A program made the translations under genes and the position numbers. The notes under the pieces were generated by a model, which was not told the origin of the DNA, did not search any database, and saw only the letters and a list, made by a program, of their open reading frames with translations. From assembly GCA_023665555.1 (NCBI GenBank), contig JAMPDR010000004.1:1-64000 (forward strand): a stretch of DNA of 64,000 bases, written 5' to 3'. The DNA is from Ruminococcus sp. (lineage in GTDB: Bacteria > Bacillota > Clostridia > Oscillospirales > Acutalibacteraceae). This document shows, one piece after another, positions 25,732-38,308 of the stretch; the first letter of the stretch is position 1, and each line of letters opens with the position of its first letter.

Positions 25732-27099
25732 ATGGCACAATCATTTGATCCTGTATTCGGAAACTGGTATACCGAAAGACAGATCGGTTCAGGTACCGAC
25801 GGAAAGGTGTACACTATTGTCAGAGAAAATGAGGATGGCACCAAGGAGAGATCTATCCTCAAAACCATAAGAACGACTGTTGACCGCAATGAAAGCCGAA
25901 ATTTCAATAATATCGGTGAAGTCGTAAAAGATGCCGAAAGCGGATTTCAGGAAAATGTAATTAAAAATATCACAGACAATATTGACATAATAAAAAAGAT
26001 TGACGGCGGCAAGTTTTTTGTTAGCTACCTTGAATGGGAAACGCGCAAAACCGTTGACGGCAAGGGCATGCTTATTCTTATCAGAATGGAGAGAATGCGC
26101 TCGCTTGCAGATTTACTCAGTGAGTTTGCGTTTACTCTTGATGAATCCATTAAACTGGGTATTTCGCTTTGCAGGTCGCTTATGCGCTGCCGCGATTTCG
26201 GCTATATCTATCCGAACCTTAAGCCTGAAAATATTTTGTTTGATAAAAACGGAATTTGCAAACTCGGCGATTTCGGAACATTCAGCTGTCTTGAGCCGTC
26301 CAGAACTTCAATTGCTTTTAAGCGAACACAGTATTATATGGCACCCGAATTCATCAACAGTGGTAAAATTAATTGCACCGTTGATACGTATTCACTTGGT
26401 CTTGTACTTTATGCGCTGGTCAATCGCGGCAGACTTCCGTTTACTGAGATGTATCCGCAGGAAGTTACAATCAACGGCTTGGATCGCTCAAAGTTGAACC
26501 GACTCAACGGTGTTGATTTGCCGAAGCCTATGCTTTCAAGTGATGCACTTTTTGCCGTCATATCAAAAGCGTGTGCATATAAGGAAGAGGATCGCTATCT
26601 TTCACCGAAACAAATGCTTTCGGATTTGAAAAATGCACTTGAAAACAAACCGTTTGAAACTGTTGAATATGACGACGTATACTCAGCATCGAGCGAGAAA
26701 CAAGAAGAAGCAGACGAATCTGACACGGTCGTATATGAACCTCAAAAAGCACCCGAAACGCCTGAGCCGATCAAAGAAGAACCCGCTGTTGTGCTTAAAG
26801 AAGAAATATCAATTCCCGATGTTACTCCGCTCGATTATGCGGTGAGTCAGAAACCGATGAAAAAACGTCATGTCGCATATTCAAGCATACCGGAGGTTAA
26901 ACCGCATAAAAGAAAGACAAAGCGTAATGATGTGCGCAAGCTGATTATCCTTGCCGCCGCTGTGCTCATTGTGCTGATTTTACTGCTGGTATCAATTGCG
27001 CTTCGCTTCGGTTCCGGAACAAAACAACCTGAAAATATCACGGCGATGATTTCACAAAATATTTTCTTTTTATCAGAGGTGATACCTTATGGCAGCTGA
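25732..27099 (+). CDS. Hanks-type protein kinase homologue with Asn in place of the catalytic Asp (pseudokinase), membrane-anchored
   Basis: A 455-residue protein. The kinase fold spans about 10-310, with Gly-rich loop GSGTDGKVY (19-27), Lys44 in SILKTIR, DFG at 180-182, MAPE at 203-206 and the DTYSLGLVLYAL helix. The catalytic loop reads YPNLKPEN (160-167) where active kinases have HRDLKPEN. The proton-accepting Asp is thus Asn162, and His and Arg are also lost, so phosphotransfer is probably absent or very weak. A basic linker precedes a transmembrane helix (about 402-423, LIILAAAVLIVLILLLVSIAL), and a short external tail lacks PASTA domains. The end overlaps the first V-ATPase gene by 11 bases, implying coupled translation and a regulatory link. 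Confidence 0.85.
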   Translation: MAQSFDPVFGNWYTERQIGSGTDGKVYTIVRENEDGTKERSILKTIRTTVDRNESRNFNNIGEVVKDAESGFQENVIKNITDNIDIIKKIDGGKFFVSYLEWETRKTVDGKGMLILIRMERMRSLADLLSEFAFTLDESIKLGISLCRSLMRCRDFGYIYPNLKPENILFDKNGICKLGDFGTFSCLEPSRTSIAFKRTQYYMAPEFINSGKINCTVDTYSLGLVLYALVNRGRLPFTEMYPQEVTINGLDRSKLNRLNGVDLPKPMLSSDALFAVISKACAYKEEDRYLSPKQMLSDLKNALENKPFETVEYDDVYSASSEKQEEADESDTVVYEPQKAPETPEPIKEEPAVVLKEEISIPDVTPLDYAVSQKPMKKRHVAYSSIPEVKPHKRKTKRNDVRKLIILAAAVLIVLILLLVSIALRFGSGTKQPENITAMISQNIFFLSEVIPYGS

Positions 27100-27397
27100 A
27101 ATGGTCAGCGTAATCCTTAAAGCGGAAAACGCAGCAAAAAAGGAAGAAGCAGCGGCAAAAAAACAAGCTGAAGCTATCCTTGAAGAGGCGAGAAGTCAGG
27201 CTGAAAAAATAACAAAATCCGTTATTGAACAAGCTGAAAAAGAAGCAATGCTTATTGCGAGTGAAGCTGATTTTTCAGCAAGAGGAATCATTAAACAAGC
27301 AGAAAAATTGGCTGAACTGCGAGAAAAAAAAGTTATTGCAGAAACTGAAAAGAAATATGACGAAGCAATTAAAACAGTTTTAAATCATCTGGTTTAA
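27089..27397 (+). CDS. V/A-type ATPase peripheral-stalk subunit (G/H-like)
   Basis: A 102-residue protein, almost entirely coiled coil and rich in Ala, Glu and Lys (AAKKEEAAAKKQAEAILEEA, then SQAEKITKSVIEQAEKEA). That is the layout of the AhaH/NtpF peripheral stalk subunit that pairs with subunit E. Its start lies inside the end of the kinase-like gene, and it is the first of nine ATPase genes in the order H-I-K-E-C-F-A-B-D. Confidence 0.85.
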   Translation: MAAEMVSVILKAENAAKKEEAAAKKQAEAILEEARSQAEKITKSVIEQAEKEAMLIASEADFSARGIIKQAEKLAELREKKVIAETEKKYDEAIKTVLNHLV

Positions 27398-27437
27398 TTT
27401 AGAAAACTCTGAATTTTTGTAAAGGAGGTGTTTGAAC

Positions 27438-29893
<2,456 letters not shown>

Positions 29894-29905
29894 GGAGATG
29901 AGCCT

Positions 29906-30493
29906 GTGACGGGAATTGAAAAAATTGTTGATAAAATAGCAGCCGAAAGTGCTGAAAATTGCGCTTCGATTATAGAAAACGCAACCAAGCAAGCCGAGTC
30001 CATTATTGCCGACGCGCGTAATAATGCACGTAAGCAAGCGGCCGAAATTGTTGAAAAGGCGCAAAAAGAGGCAGATCGCTGTAATATGGTTGCAAAATCC
30101 TCGGCAGAAACAATCACCAGAACGAGATACCTTGAAGTGAGAAATGCAATCGTTAATGATATTGTTGCGGCGGCATATGAAGAAATTGAAAAAATGAGCG
30201 TCGAGGAATATTTTGATTTGCTGTTTAAACTTTGTGTTAAATATGTTGAAACCGGCGAGTGTGTGATGTATCTTTCTCAAAAAGATGTTGAACGTATGCC
30301 GAATGACTTCGAGGCAAGAATCAACGGTGAGGTCTATGAAAAAGCAGCAGTTCAGGTTTCAAAAACACCAAGGGATATTGAGAGCGGCTTTGTACTTGAT
30401 TATGGTGATTTTGAAATTAATTGTGTTTTGAAAAATATTTTTGATGAATCAATGGACAATATCAAAGATATACTTTGTGCTCAGTTGTTTTAA
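29906..30493 (+). CDS. ntpE: V/A-type ATPase peripheral-stalk subunit E
   Basis: A 195-residue protein with a long N-terminal coiled coil (about 1-85, Ala/Glu/Lys-rich) and a globular C-terminal domain with ESGFVLDYGDFEINC, the family hallmark near the end. It begins at GTG with AAGGAG 8 bases upstream; the nearby ATG at 29899 is blocked by an early stop. Confidence 0.92.
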   Translation: MTGIEKIVDKIAAESAENCASIIENATKQAESIIADARNNARKQAAEIVEKAQKEADRCNMVAKSSAETITRTRYLEVRNAIVNDIVAAAYEEIEKMSVEEYFDLLFKLCVKYVETGECVMYLSQKDVERMPNDFEARINGEVYEKAAVQVSKTPRDIESGFVLDYGDFEINCVLKNIFDESMDNIKDILCAQLF

Positions 30494-30510
30494 TGAAAGG
30501 CGGCGAAAAC

Positions 30511-31473
30511 ATGAGAGATGAAGATTATGCTTACGCTGTTGCGAGAATCAGAGCAAATGAGCGAAATCTGCTTACTAACAGTGATATTGAGCAGCTTGTG
30601 AAGTGTAAAACCTTTGATGACACGGTGAACTTTCTCAAATCCAAAGGATGGATACCGAAAGACGGCAATGGTTTTGATATCTCTGATGCCGTTGCCTTTA
30701 ATCAAAAGAAACTATGGACGTTGCTTTGTGAAAGCGTTCCCGATAAAGATGAACTTAATATTTTCACGGTTCAGAACGATTTTTTTAATATCAAGGCCGC
30801 GCTCAAATGTATGATAACTTCGCAAAGTGCAGATAGACTTTTTACTTATCCGACATCACTTGATCTTGACAAGATTAATGAATCAATTAAGAAACATGAT
30901 TTTTCGTCATTTGATGAGAGTTTTGAGGAAGCCTATAAAATTGCATGTCAAACGCAAAATGGTCAGAATATGGAAATCATCCTTGACCGCGCGGCATTAG
31001 CTTGTATTCAGAAACTTGCGAAAAAAAGTAAGTGTGCACTTGTTCGTGAGGTTACAGATTTCCTATGTGCCGTCGCAATCATCAAAACTGCATACAGATG
31101 TGCCAAAACTAAAAAGGGCCTATCTTTTGCACAAAGTGCGATTGCACCGTGCAGACTTCTTGACAGTGATATACTTGCCAAACTGAGTGTTAAAGGTGAA
31201 GCTGAACTGCTTGAATATCTTGACAAAACAGATTTTTCGGTCGGTGTCAGACTGCTCGGTGAAAACTCGGCTGCTTTTGAAAAATGGTGCGATGATACTG
31301 TTACAGAAATGACGAAAAAAGCAAAGTTCATCTTTTTCGGTTTTGAGCCGATATTGGCATATTATTATGCTAAGCAAGCGGAAATCAAAACTGTGCGCAT
31401 CATTCTCGGAGCAAAGCAAAGCGGCATTGCTGAGGAGATAATCAGAGAAAGGGTGAGAACTCTTTATGTATAA
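30511..31473 (+). CDS. ntpC: V/A-type ATPase subunit C (d-type, central stalk connector)
   Basis: A 320-residue, mostly helical protein of the vATP-synt_AC39 family that links the central stalk to the K ring. It starts RDEDYAYAVARIRANE, typical of the family, and ends with the FFGFEPILAYYYAKQAEIK..RIIL block. The ATG at 30511 is preceded by AAGGCGG; an in-frame upstream start at 30475 lies inside ntpE and lacks a site. It overlaps ntpG by 8 bases. Confidence 0.93.
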   Translation: MRDEDYAYAVARIRANERNLLTNSDIEQLVKCKTFDDTVNFLKSKGWIPKDGNGFDISDAVAFNQKKLWTLLCESVPDKDELNIFTVQNDFFNIKAALKCMITSQSADRLFTYPTSLDLDKINESIKKHDFSSFDESFEEAYKIACQTQNGQNMEIILDRAALACIQKLAKKSKCALVREVTDFLCAVAIIKTAYRCAKTKKGLSFAQSAIAPCRLLDSDILAKLSVKGEAELLEYLDKTDFSVGVRLLGENSAAFEKWCDDTVTEMTKKAKFIFFGFEPILAYYYAKQAEIKTVRIILGAKQSGIAEEIIRERVRTLYV

Positions 31474-31777
31474 AATTGCAGCAATCGGTGATAAAGACAG
31501 TATATACGGCTTTGCGGCAATAGGTCTTGAAATTTTTCCGACTGATGATTCAAAAGAGGCTGTCAGACTTTTAAAAAAGTTTGATTCGGAAGATTATGCA
31601 GTTGTATATATTACGGAATCGCTTGCGGAAAGAATCAGTTTGGAAATTGATAAATATAAAGAAAAAGTAACACCTGCCATTATTCTCATACCCGGTGTCA
31701 GTGGTAATACGGGCATAGGGATGCTTTCGGTCAGCAAGGCTGTTGAGCAAGCGGTAGGCTCCGATATATTAAAATAG
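31466..31777 (+). CDS. ntpG: V/A-type ATPase subunit F (NtpG)
   Basis: A 103-residue Rossmann-like protein: MYKIAAIGDKDSIYGFAAIGLEIFP at the N-terminus (read in two parts), then YAVVYITESLAE, then TPAIILIPGVSG. This is the F subunit that sits with D on the central rotor shaft. It overlaps the end of ntpC. Confidence 0.92.
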   Translation: MYKIAAIGDKDSIYGFAAIGLEIFPTDDSKEAVRLLKKFDSEDYAVVYITESLAERISLEIDKYKEKVTPAIILIPGVSGNTGIGMLSVSKAVEQAVGSDILK

Positions 31778-31792
31778 AAATAAGGTGATTTT

Positions 31793-33562
31793 ATGTCGAT
31801 GGGAACAATCACAAAGGTTTCGGGTCCACTGGTTGTGGCATCCGGTATGCGTGAGGCTAATATGTTTGACGTGGTGCGCGTCAGCAGTAAAAGACTTATC
31901 GGTGAAATAATAGAAATGCACGGCGATAAAGCGTCAATTCAGGTTTATGAAGAAACATCAGGACTTGGCACGGGAGAACCCGTTGAATCAACCGGTGAGC
32001 CTCTCAGTGTAGAACTCGGTCCCGGATTAATCGGCGGTATTTTCGACGGTATACAGCGTCCGCTGGTTGAGATTATGAAAATTGCAGGCAATAATCTCAC
32101 AAGAGGTATTGAAGTGCCGTCGCTGAGTCGTGAAAAGCAGTGGCATTTTACTCCTGCTGTTAAAGTCGGTGATAAGGTAACAGGCGGTGATGTGATAGGT
32201 ACTGTTCAAGAAACAGACGTTGTTCTTCATAAAATCATGCTCTCACCGCTTTATAAGGGTACTGTTAAAGAAATCACTGAGGGTAACTGTACGGTTGAGG
32301 ACACCGTTGCAGTTATCACTGATGAAAAGGGCAATGATATTGCGGTTGGCCTGATGCAAAAGTGGCCTGTTCGCCGCTCCAGACCATACACAAAAAAACT
32401 TACTCCCGATATGCCGCTTGTAACAGGTCAGCGTGTTATTGATGCGCTGTTCCCAATCGCAAAGGGCGGTGTTGCGGCGATTCCCGGTCCGTTCGGCAGT
32501 GGTAAGACCGTAACTCAGCATCAGCTTGCAAAATGGGCAGAAGCTGACATTGTTGTGTATATCGGCTGTGGCGAGCGCGGCAACGAAATGACGGATGTTC
32601 TCAACGAATTTCCCGAACTTATAGATCCTCATACCGGTAAGTCGCTGATGGAAAGAACCGTCCTCATTGCAAATACATCAGATATGCCTGTTGCGGCGCG
32701 AGAAGCATCTATTTATACAGGTATCACTATTGCGGAGTATTTCCGCGACATGGGTTACAGTGTTGCACTTATGGCAGACTCAACTTCGCGTTGGGCGGAG
32801 GCTCTTCGCGAGATGTCAGGCAGACTTGAAGAAATGCCCGGCGAAGAGGGATATCCTGCTTATCTTGGTTCAAGGCTTGCGCAGTTTTACGAAAGGGCAG
32901 GCAGAGTTATTTCTCTTGGAAGTGAGCCGCGTGAGGGCGCACTCTCGGTTATCGGAGCGGTTTCTCCTGCCGGCGGTGATATTTCCGAACCTGTTTCACA
33001 AGCAACATTGCGTATTGTCAAGGTGTTCTGGGGACTTGATTCCTCACTTGCATACAAACGTCATTTCCCTGCAATCAACTGGCTTACAAGCTATTCACTT
33101 TACGCCAATTCACTTGGTAAGTGGTTCAACGAAAATGTCAGCAGTGAATGGACAACACTTCGTGCGCGCATCATGAAACTGCTTTCTGAAGAAGCGGAAC
33201 TTGAAGAAATGGTTAAGCTTATTGGTATGGATGCGCTTTCAGCCTCTGACAGACTCAAGATGGAGTCCGCAAGATCAATTCGTGAAGATTTTCTGCATCA
33301 GCTTGCGTTTCACGATGTTGACACCTATTCATCGTTGAGAAAGCAGCTTTTGATGATGAAACTTGTGATTGAGTTTTATGATAAATCGCAAGTTTGTCTT
33401 GAGAGTGGCGGCGACATTGAAATGATTGCAAATATGCCAAGCCGTGAAGAGATTGGAAGATTCAAATATGTTAAAGAAACCGATATTGACAGCGAATATA
33501 ACAGAATCATTGAAGATTTGACTGCCGACCTTAAACAGGCCGAGAAAGGAGAGGATGACTGA
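31793..33562 (+). CDS. ntpA: V/A-type ATPase catalytic subunit A
   Basis: A 589-residue catalytic ATPase subunit. Walker A is GPFGSGKT at residues 232-239. The family's non-homologous insert region lies before it, at about 110-200. Later blocks are [13 protein letters not shown], the Walker B region [19 protein letters not shown], and [19 protein letters not shown] precedes the ATG. Its TGA shares a base with the ATG of ntpB. Confidence 0.97.
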   Translation: MSMGTITKVSGPLVVASGMREANMFDVVRVSSKRLIGEIIEMHGDKASIQVYEETSGLGTGEPVESTGEPLSVELGPGLIGGIFDGIQRPLVEIMKIAGNNLTRGIEVPSLSREKQWHFTPAVKVGDKVTGGDVIGTVQETDVVLHKIMLSPLYKGTVKEITEGNCTVEDTVAVITDEKGNDIAVGLMQKWPVRRSRPYTKKLTPDMPLVTGQRVIDALFPIAKGGVAAIPGPFGSGKTVTQHQLAKWAEADIVVYIGCGERGNEMTDVLNEFPELIDPHTGKSLMERTVLIANTSDMPVAAREASIYTGITIAEYFRDMGYSVALMADSTSRWAEALREMSGRLEEMPGEEGYPAYLGSRLAQFYERAGRVISLGSEPREGALSVIGAVSPAGGDISEPVSQATLRIVKVFWGLDSSLAYKRHFPAINWLTSYSLYANSLGKWFNENVSSEWTTLRARIMKLLSEEAELEEMVKLIGMDALSASDRLKMESARSIREDFLHQLAFHDVDTYSSLRKQLLMMKLVIEFYDKSQVCLESGGDIEMIANMPSREEIGRFKYVKETDIDSEYNRIIEDLTADLKQAEKGEDD

Positions 33563-34935
33563 TGCCAAAAGAATACAGAACCATTCAAGAGGTTGCAGGT
33601 CCTCTTATGCTTGTTAAAGAAGTAGAGGGCGTTGCTTTCAATGAACTTGGTGAAATAGAACTTTCAAACGGCGAAAAAAGACGTTGTCGAGTTCTTGAAA
33701 TCGACGGAACAAATGCTTTGGTTCAGCTTTTTGAATCATCAGCAGGAATCAATCTTGCTGAGAGCAAAGTTAAATTTCTCGGCAGACAGATGGAACTCGG
33801 TGTTTCTGAAGATATGCTGGGCCGTGTTTTTGACGGACTTGGCAGACCTATTGACGGTGGCCCGTCAATAATTCCCGAAAAAAGGCTTGATGTTAACGGC
33901 ACACCGATGAATCCGGCCGCGAGAAGCTATCCACAGGAGTTTATTCAAACAGGTGTTTCCGCAATTGATGGACTTAACACACTTGTAAGAGGTCAAAAAC
34001 TGCCGATTTTCTCAGCATCGGGACTTCCTCATGCTGAACTTGCCGCTCAAATTGCAAGGCAGGCAAAAGTACTTGGTGACAACGAACAATTTGCCGTTGT
34101 TTTTGCGGCTATGGGTATCACGTTTGAAGAATCAGAATATTTTGTTCAGTCGTTCAGAGAAACGGGTGCAATTGACAGAACAGTAATGTTTTCCAATCTT
34201 GCAAACGATCCTGCAATTGAGCGAATTGCAACACCTAAAATGGCACTTACTGCCGCTGAATATCTCGCATTTGACAAGGGTATGCACGTGTTGGTAATAC
34301 TTACGGATATCACAAATTATGCTGATGCACTTCGTGAAGTGTCTGCGGCGAGAAAAGAAGTGCCTGGCAGACGCGGCTATCCGGGATATATGTATACTGA
34401 CTTGGCTTCAATATATGAAAGAGCAGGCAGGCAAAGAAATAAGGACGGCAGTATAACAATGATACCGATTCTCTCCATGCCTGAAGATGATAAAACTCAC
34501 CCGATTCCAGACCTTACAGGATATATCACAGAAGGTCAGATCATCTTAAGCCGAGAACTGTTCCGCAAAGGAATAACTCCGCCGATTGATGTTTTGCCGT
34601 CGCTTTCAAGGCTTAAGGATAAAGGTATCGGCGAGGGCAAAACAAGAGCCGACCATTCGAATACAATGAACCAGCTTTTCTCTGCTTATGCAAGAGGTAA
34701 GGACGCAAAAGAATTGATGGTTATTCTCGGAGAAGCGGCGCTGACAAATACCGATAAGCTGTATGCAAGGTTTGCAGATGCATTTGAAAATGAATATGTT
34801 TCGCAAGGCAATGAAACCAACAGATCAATTACTGAAACGCTTGACATCGGTTGGAAACTGCTTTCGATATTGCCGAGAAGCGAACTTAAAAGAATCAGTG
34901 ACGATTTTCTTGATAAATATTACATCGAAAAGTAG
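33562..34935 (+). CDS. ntpB: V/A-type ATPase regulatory subunit B
   Basis: A 457-residue homologue of subunit A without a P-loop, the non-catalytic partner in the A3B3 head. It starts [15 protein letters not shown]. The region equivalent to Walker A reads [18 protein letters not shown]. Further family blocks are [31 protein letters not shown] and [17 protein letters not shown]. Confidence 0.97.
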   Translation: MPKEYRTIQEVAGPLMLVKEVEGVAFNELGEIELSNGEKRRCRVLEIDGTNALVQLFESSAGINLAESKVKFLGRQMELGVSEDMLGRVFDGLGRPIDGGPSIIPEKRLDVNGTPMNPAARSYPQEFIQTGVSAIDGLNTLVRGQKLPIFSASGLPHAELAAQIARQAKVLGDNEQFAVVFAAMGITFEESEYFVQSFRETGAIDRTVMFSNLANDPAIERIATPKMALTAAEYLAFDKGMHVLVILTDITNYADALREVSAARKEVPGRRGYPGYMYTDLASIYERAGRQRNKDGSITMIPILSMPEDDKTHPIPDLTGYITEGQIILSRELFRKGITPPIDVLPSLSRLKDKGIGEGKTRADHSNTMNQLFSAYARGKDAKELMVILGEAALTNTDKLYARFADAFENEYVSQGNETNRSITETLDIGWKLLSILPRSELKRISDDFLDKYYIEK

Positions 34936-34943
34936 GTGATTTC

Positions 34944-35582
34944 ATGGCGGTTATGAACGTGAATCCAACCAGGATGGAGCTTACTAACCTCAAAAAAAAG
35001 CTTGTAACCGCACGAAAGGGTCACAGGCTTTTGAAAGATAAACGCGATGAACTCATGCGTCAGTTTCTGGATTTGGCGCGCGAGAATAAACAGCTGCGCA
35101 TCAAAGTTGAAGATGGTATCAAACATGCGAACCGCAACATGTCGCTTGCAAGAAGTGTTATGAGTGACGAAGAAATCGAGGTTGCGCTGATGATGCCATC
35201 GCAGAAAATGAGTGTTGATGTGAGCGAAAAAAATATCATGAGTGTTGTTGTTCCTCAGTTTAAAGCAGAATATAAAACGGCAGCTGAGGGTGAAATTTAT
35301 TCTTACGGCTATGCGTTCACATCAAGCGATCTTGATGATGCGGTGAAATCAATGGCAGACATCATGCCCGACATGCTGAAACTCGCACAAATTGAAAAGC
35401 AGTGTCAGCTTATGGCGGCAGAAATTGAGCGAACCAGAAGAAGAGTTAATGCGCTTGAGCATGTGATGATACCGCAGTATGAAGATACAATAAGGTACAT
35501 CACTATGAAACTTGCCGAGAACGAAAGAGCCACAACAACAAGGCTCATGAAAGTGAAAGACATGATGCTGGCGCAAAGATAA
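34944..35582 (+). CDS. ntpD: V/A-type ATPase central-shaft subunit D
   Basis: A 212-residue protein of two long antiparallel coiled-coil helices. It has the family opening NVNPTRMELTNLKKKL and the closing RRVNALEHVMIPQYEDTIRY. It is the rotor shaft inside the A3B3 head and the last gene of the ATPase operon. A repeat begins right at its stop codon. Confidence 0.95.
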   Translation: MAVMNVNPTRMELTNLKKKLVTARKGHRLLKDKRDELMRQFLDLARENKQLRIKVEDGIKHANRNMSLARSVMSDEEIEVALMMPSQKMSVDVSEKNIMSVVVPQFKAEYKTAAEGEIYSYGYAFTSSDLDDAVKSMADIMPDMLKLAQIEKQCQLMAAEIERTRRRVNALEHVMIPQYEDTIRYITMKLAENERATTTRLMKVKDMMLAQR

Positions 35583-35806
35583 TGAGGAATGAGGAGTGAG
35601 GAGTTATGGTCGCGGGTAAAGCAATCAACAAATTGTCATTACTTGTCCGCGAAAGTTAATTAAATCCTATGGTTAGAGAGTTATTATAATAACAAGCTAT
35701 AAAATAATTACTATCTACTTTTGCGGTTGCGAAGTGAACAGATGATGATTATTTCCCCGCAACCTTCGTTCCTCATTCCTAACTCCTCATTCCTAACTAA
35801 CAAGAG
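35581..35806. repeat. Modular palindromic repeat (alpha arms)
   Basis: The left arm AATGAGGAATGAGGAGTGAG starts at the ntpD stop, and the right arm CCTCATTCCTAACTCCTCAT ends 8 bases before the ylmH start. The interior has GGTCGCGGGTAAAGC, the TTATTATAATAA palindrome and TTCCCCGCAACC. Confidence 0.75.
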
Positions 35807-35813
35807 GTTCACT

Positions 35814-36593
35814 ATGACAGACGACCAAATTCTGGTTTCGCATGCTCGTGACTTGAAAACACAGTGTGCGGACAATTCTATGATTACAAATACACAGTTT
35901 CTTGATTTAAGGCAAAAATCGTTGCTGCTTTTGATTGAAAAGGAGCAGCGTGAATTTGTTAATACATTTTATTATGGCGGTTACGCTGACGCTGAGCGTA
36001 CGGTGGTTGTTTTTGTTCCGAGATTTTTTGATTTTGATGATATTATGCAGTTCTTTTCGGAAAATGAGCAGGATAATCCGCTTGCTTTGGTTAGAATTGA
36101 AAAGGACAAATTTTCCGCTCTTTCTCATCGTGATTATCTCGGCTCTTTAATGGGGCTTGGAATTAAGCGTGAAATGATTGGAGATCTGCTTGTTGATGAA
36201 AACGGCTGTTATATCCCATGTATTAAAAGTATTGCGAAGTACATAACGGAAAATCTGACCTCAGTCGGCAGGGGCAGCGTCAAAGCAAATGTGGTTTCAT
36301 TCGGTGAGATATCGACTCGTGAAGAAAATTTTGAACTTGTCAGAGATAGCGTTGCATCATTTAGACTTGACAACATGGTTTCGGCAGCTTTTTCTCTTTC
36401 AAGAAGTTCAAGTGTGCAAGCTATTGAAAAAGGCATAGTTTATGTGAACGGTGTGCAAATCGAAAAGTCAGACTATCGAGTTTTATCGGGGGATAAGTTG
36501 GTGCTTCGCGGTAAAGGCAAAGCCGTTTTTGCTGCTGTTAACGGAGAGAGTAAAAAAGGTCGGCTGCACGTTGAGTTTAAGAGATATAAATAA
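35814..36593 (+). CDS. ylmH: S4-domain RNA-binding protein YlmH
   Basis: A 259-residue protein of the YlmH family. The N-terminal ~180 residues form the YlmH-specific domain (FVNTFYYGGYADAERTVVVF, ALSHRDYLGSLMGLGIKREM, GDLLVDENGCYI). The C-terminal S4 domain (about 185-255) includes RLDNMVSAAFSLSRS and GIVYVNG. Family members lie near division genes in Firmicutes and bind stalled 50S subunits. The start at 35814 follows AAGAGG; an in-frame upstream start would be encoded by the repeat and is rejected. Confidence 0.9.
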   Translation: MTDDQILVSHARDLKTQCADNSMITNTQFLDLRQKSLLLLIEKEQREFVNTFYYGGYADAERTVVVFVPRFFDFDDIMQFFSENEQDNPLALVRIEKDKFSALSHRDYLGSLMGLGIKREMIGDLLVDENGCYIPCIKSIAKYITENLTSVGRGSVKANVVSFGEISTREENFELVRDSVASFRLDNMVSAAFSLSRSSSVQAIEKGIVYVNGVQIEKSDYRVLSGDKLVLRGKGKAVFAAVNGESKKGRLHVEFKRYK

Positions 36594-36611
36594 GAATTCG
36601 GCGGTGCTAAA

Positions 36612-37403
36612 ATGGATATAACAAACAAAAACTTTGACGGCGGCAAAAGTTTCGATTTCGGCAGAACTTCTGAGGCTTACGCAAAATACAGAGATATTTA
36701 TCCTGATGATTTTTATGAACATATTGCTGAGCGCGGACTTTGCATAAAAGGGCAGAAAGTTCTTGATTTGGGCACCGGAACAGGTGTACTGCCGAGAAAT
36801 ATGTATCATTACGGTGCCAAGTGGACGGGAGTTGATATTTCCGAAAATCAGATTGCTTACGCTGAAAGACTTGCAAAAGAGAAGAATCAAAATATAAATT
36901 TTGTCGCATTGCCTGTTGAAAAAGTCAGTTTCTCGAAAGATAGCTTTGATGTTATCACTGCGTGCCAATGCTTCGGCTATTTTGACCATGAAAAAGTTAT
37001 GCCGAAACTTGCTGATATGTTAAAAACTGATGGTCGGCTGTTGATTTTGTATATGGCATGGCTGCCGTTTGAAGATGAAACTGCAAAGATGAGCGAGAAT
37101 TTGGTGCTTAAATATAATCCTGCTTGGACCGGTGCTAAGGAAACAATGAAAAAAATTGATGTTCCATCATGCACTTATCATTTTTTTGAGCCTGTATATC
37201 ATGAAGAATATAAGCTTGATGTACCTTTTACCCGTGAAACATGGCACGGCAGAATGAAGTCATGCCGAGGAATTGGTGCATCGTTATCATCTGAAGAGAT
37301 TGAAAAATGGGAATTTGAGCACAAGGCAATGCTTGAAAAAATTGCACCGAATGAATTTACGATAAAACACTATGCAGCGATGCTTGAGTTAAGGAAGAAA
37401 TAA
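36612..37403 (+). CDS. SAM-dependent class I methyltransferase, substrate unknown
   Basis: A 263-residue protein. The SAM-binding motif I is VLDLGTGTGVLPRNM (about residue 48), with the acidic end of strand 2 in WTGVDISENQ, and motif II/III in FDVITACQCFGYFD. The substrate cannot be told. It lies 18 bases after ylmH, so it is probably cotranscribed, and it ends with a terminator. Confidence 0.85.
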   Translation: MDITNKNFDGGKSFDFGRTSEAYAKYRDIYPDDFYEHIAERGLCIKGQKVLDLGTGTGVLPRNMYHYGAKWTGVDISENQIAYAERLAKEKNQNINFVALPVEKVSFSKDSFDVITACQCFGYFDHEKVMPKLADMLKTDGRLLILYMAWLPFEDETAKMSENLVLKYNPAWTGAKETMKKIDVPSCTYHFFEPVYHEEYKLDVPFTRETWHGRMKSCRGIGASLSSEEIEKWEFEHKAMLEKIAPNEFTIKHYAAMLELRKK

Positions 37404-37410
37404 AATTTTA

Positions 37411-37440
37411 GTGTTGTTCCAATAGGAACGGCACTTTTTT
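37411..37440 (+). terminator. Terminator after the methyltransferase gene
   Basis: GTGTTGTTCC pairs with GGAACGGCAC around AATA and is followed by six T. Confidence 0.8.
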
Positions 37441-37498
37441 GTGTCAAAGCGCTGATTTTTCTCATAGAATAACGTATACTAACGAGAAAGGTGATTTG

Positions 37499-38308
37499 AT
37501 GAACAGCTTTGATTTAATGATTGAGCGATACAAAAAAGAGCTGGTGGACGCAAAAAGAAAATCAATTTCAGATGTGCTGAATGAGATTGATTATGGAGCG
37601 GAGGATACTGAACCTGAAACAAGCGTAGAAACATCGGAAACGGAAAAACCTGTTTTAGCAGAACCGATTGATAATCCATCAGAAGCTGATGTCTTTTCAA
37701 ACGAAGCGGAAGAAACCGCAGTCGATTTATCTGAAATGCCAAAAGAAACCGAGTGGGAAAATCTGGCGCAAGCAGATGACGAAATGAACGAGCAGTCGCA
37801 GGAAGAGAGTATACATAGCAGAAACAAGCACGACAGGAGCCTTGAACAAAGCCTGATTGATCAGGCAATTGAAGAATCAGTTATGGATCCTCCGGGTGGA
37901 AAGCATCCCTTTGACAGCTTTGGTACACTTCGCGTTCAAGTATATGCTGCCGATCAAGTATATCCGATTACGGCTGCTTGCGTAACAGTATACGAAGGGG
38001 GAACAGAGAAAAACTTTTTTCAAGGATACACGGATACCAGCGGTATTGTTGATAACATTGTTTTGCCTTCTCCTAATCCGAATGCGTCACAGCTGCCGTC
38101 TAATGTAATCCCTTATGCACAATATGATATTTTTGTTGAACATCCGAGATTTATAAAAAATAAATTTTTGGGTGTGCCGGTTTTTCCTAATATAAAGTCA
38201 ATTCAAAAGGTTCAGCTTGTTCCTAATGACAGCGGAAACGGCGAGGAGATAATATACCACGAAAATGAGCCGAGTGAGCCGGGCGTGATGGAGGTTGAAA
38301 ATGGCTGA
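37499..38308 (+). CDS. Acidic protein with SleC-like N-terminal / carboxypeptidase-regulatory-like domain
   Basis: A 269-residue protein without a signal peptide. Residues 1-~135 are low-complexity and very acidic, probably disordered. Residues ~140-250 form a small beta sandwich (GTLRVQVYAADQVYPITAA, GYTDTSGIVDNIVLPSPN, YDIFVEHPRF) like the carboxypeptidase-regulatory-like domain found with spore cortex-lytic proteins (SleC prepeptide type). AAAGGTGA precedes ATG at 37499. The end overlaps the next gene by 8 bases, implying a coupled pair. Confidence 0.7.
   Translation: MNSFDLMIERYKKELVDAKRKSISDVLNEIDYGAEDTEPETSVETSETEKPVLAEPIDNPSEADVFSNEAEETAVDLSEMPKETEWENLAQADDEMNEQSQEESIHSRNKHDRSLEQSLIDQAIEESVMDPPGGKHPFDSFGTLRVQVYAADQVYPITAACVTVYEGGTEKNFFQGYTDTSGIVDNIVLPSPNPNASQLPSNVIPYAQYDIFVEHPRFIKNKFLGVPVFPNIKSIQKVQLVPNDSGNGEEIIYHENEPSEPGVMEVENG

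Noticed and set aside
35721..35813. N-terminal extension of ylmH by 31 residues
   Set aside because: Those codons are the right half of a repeat; the ribosome site and family start support 35814.
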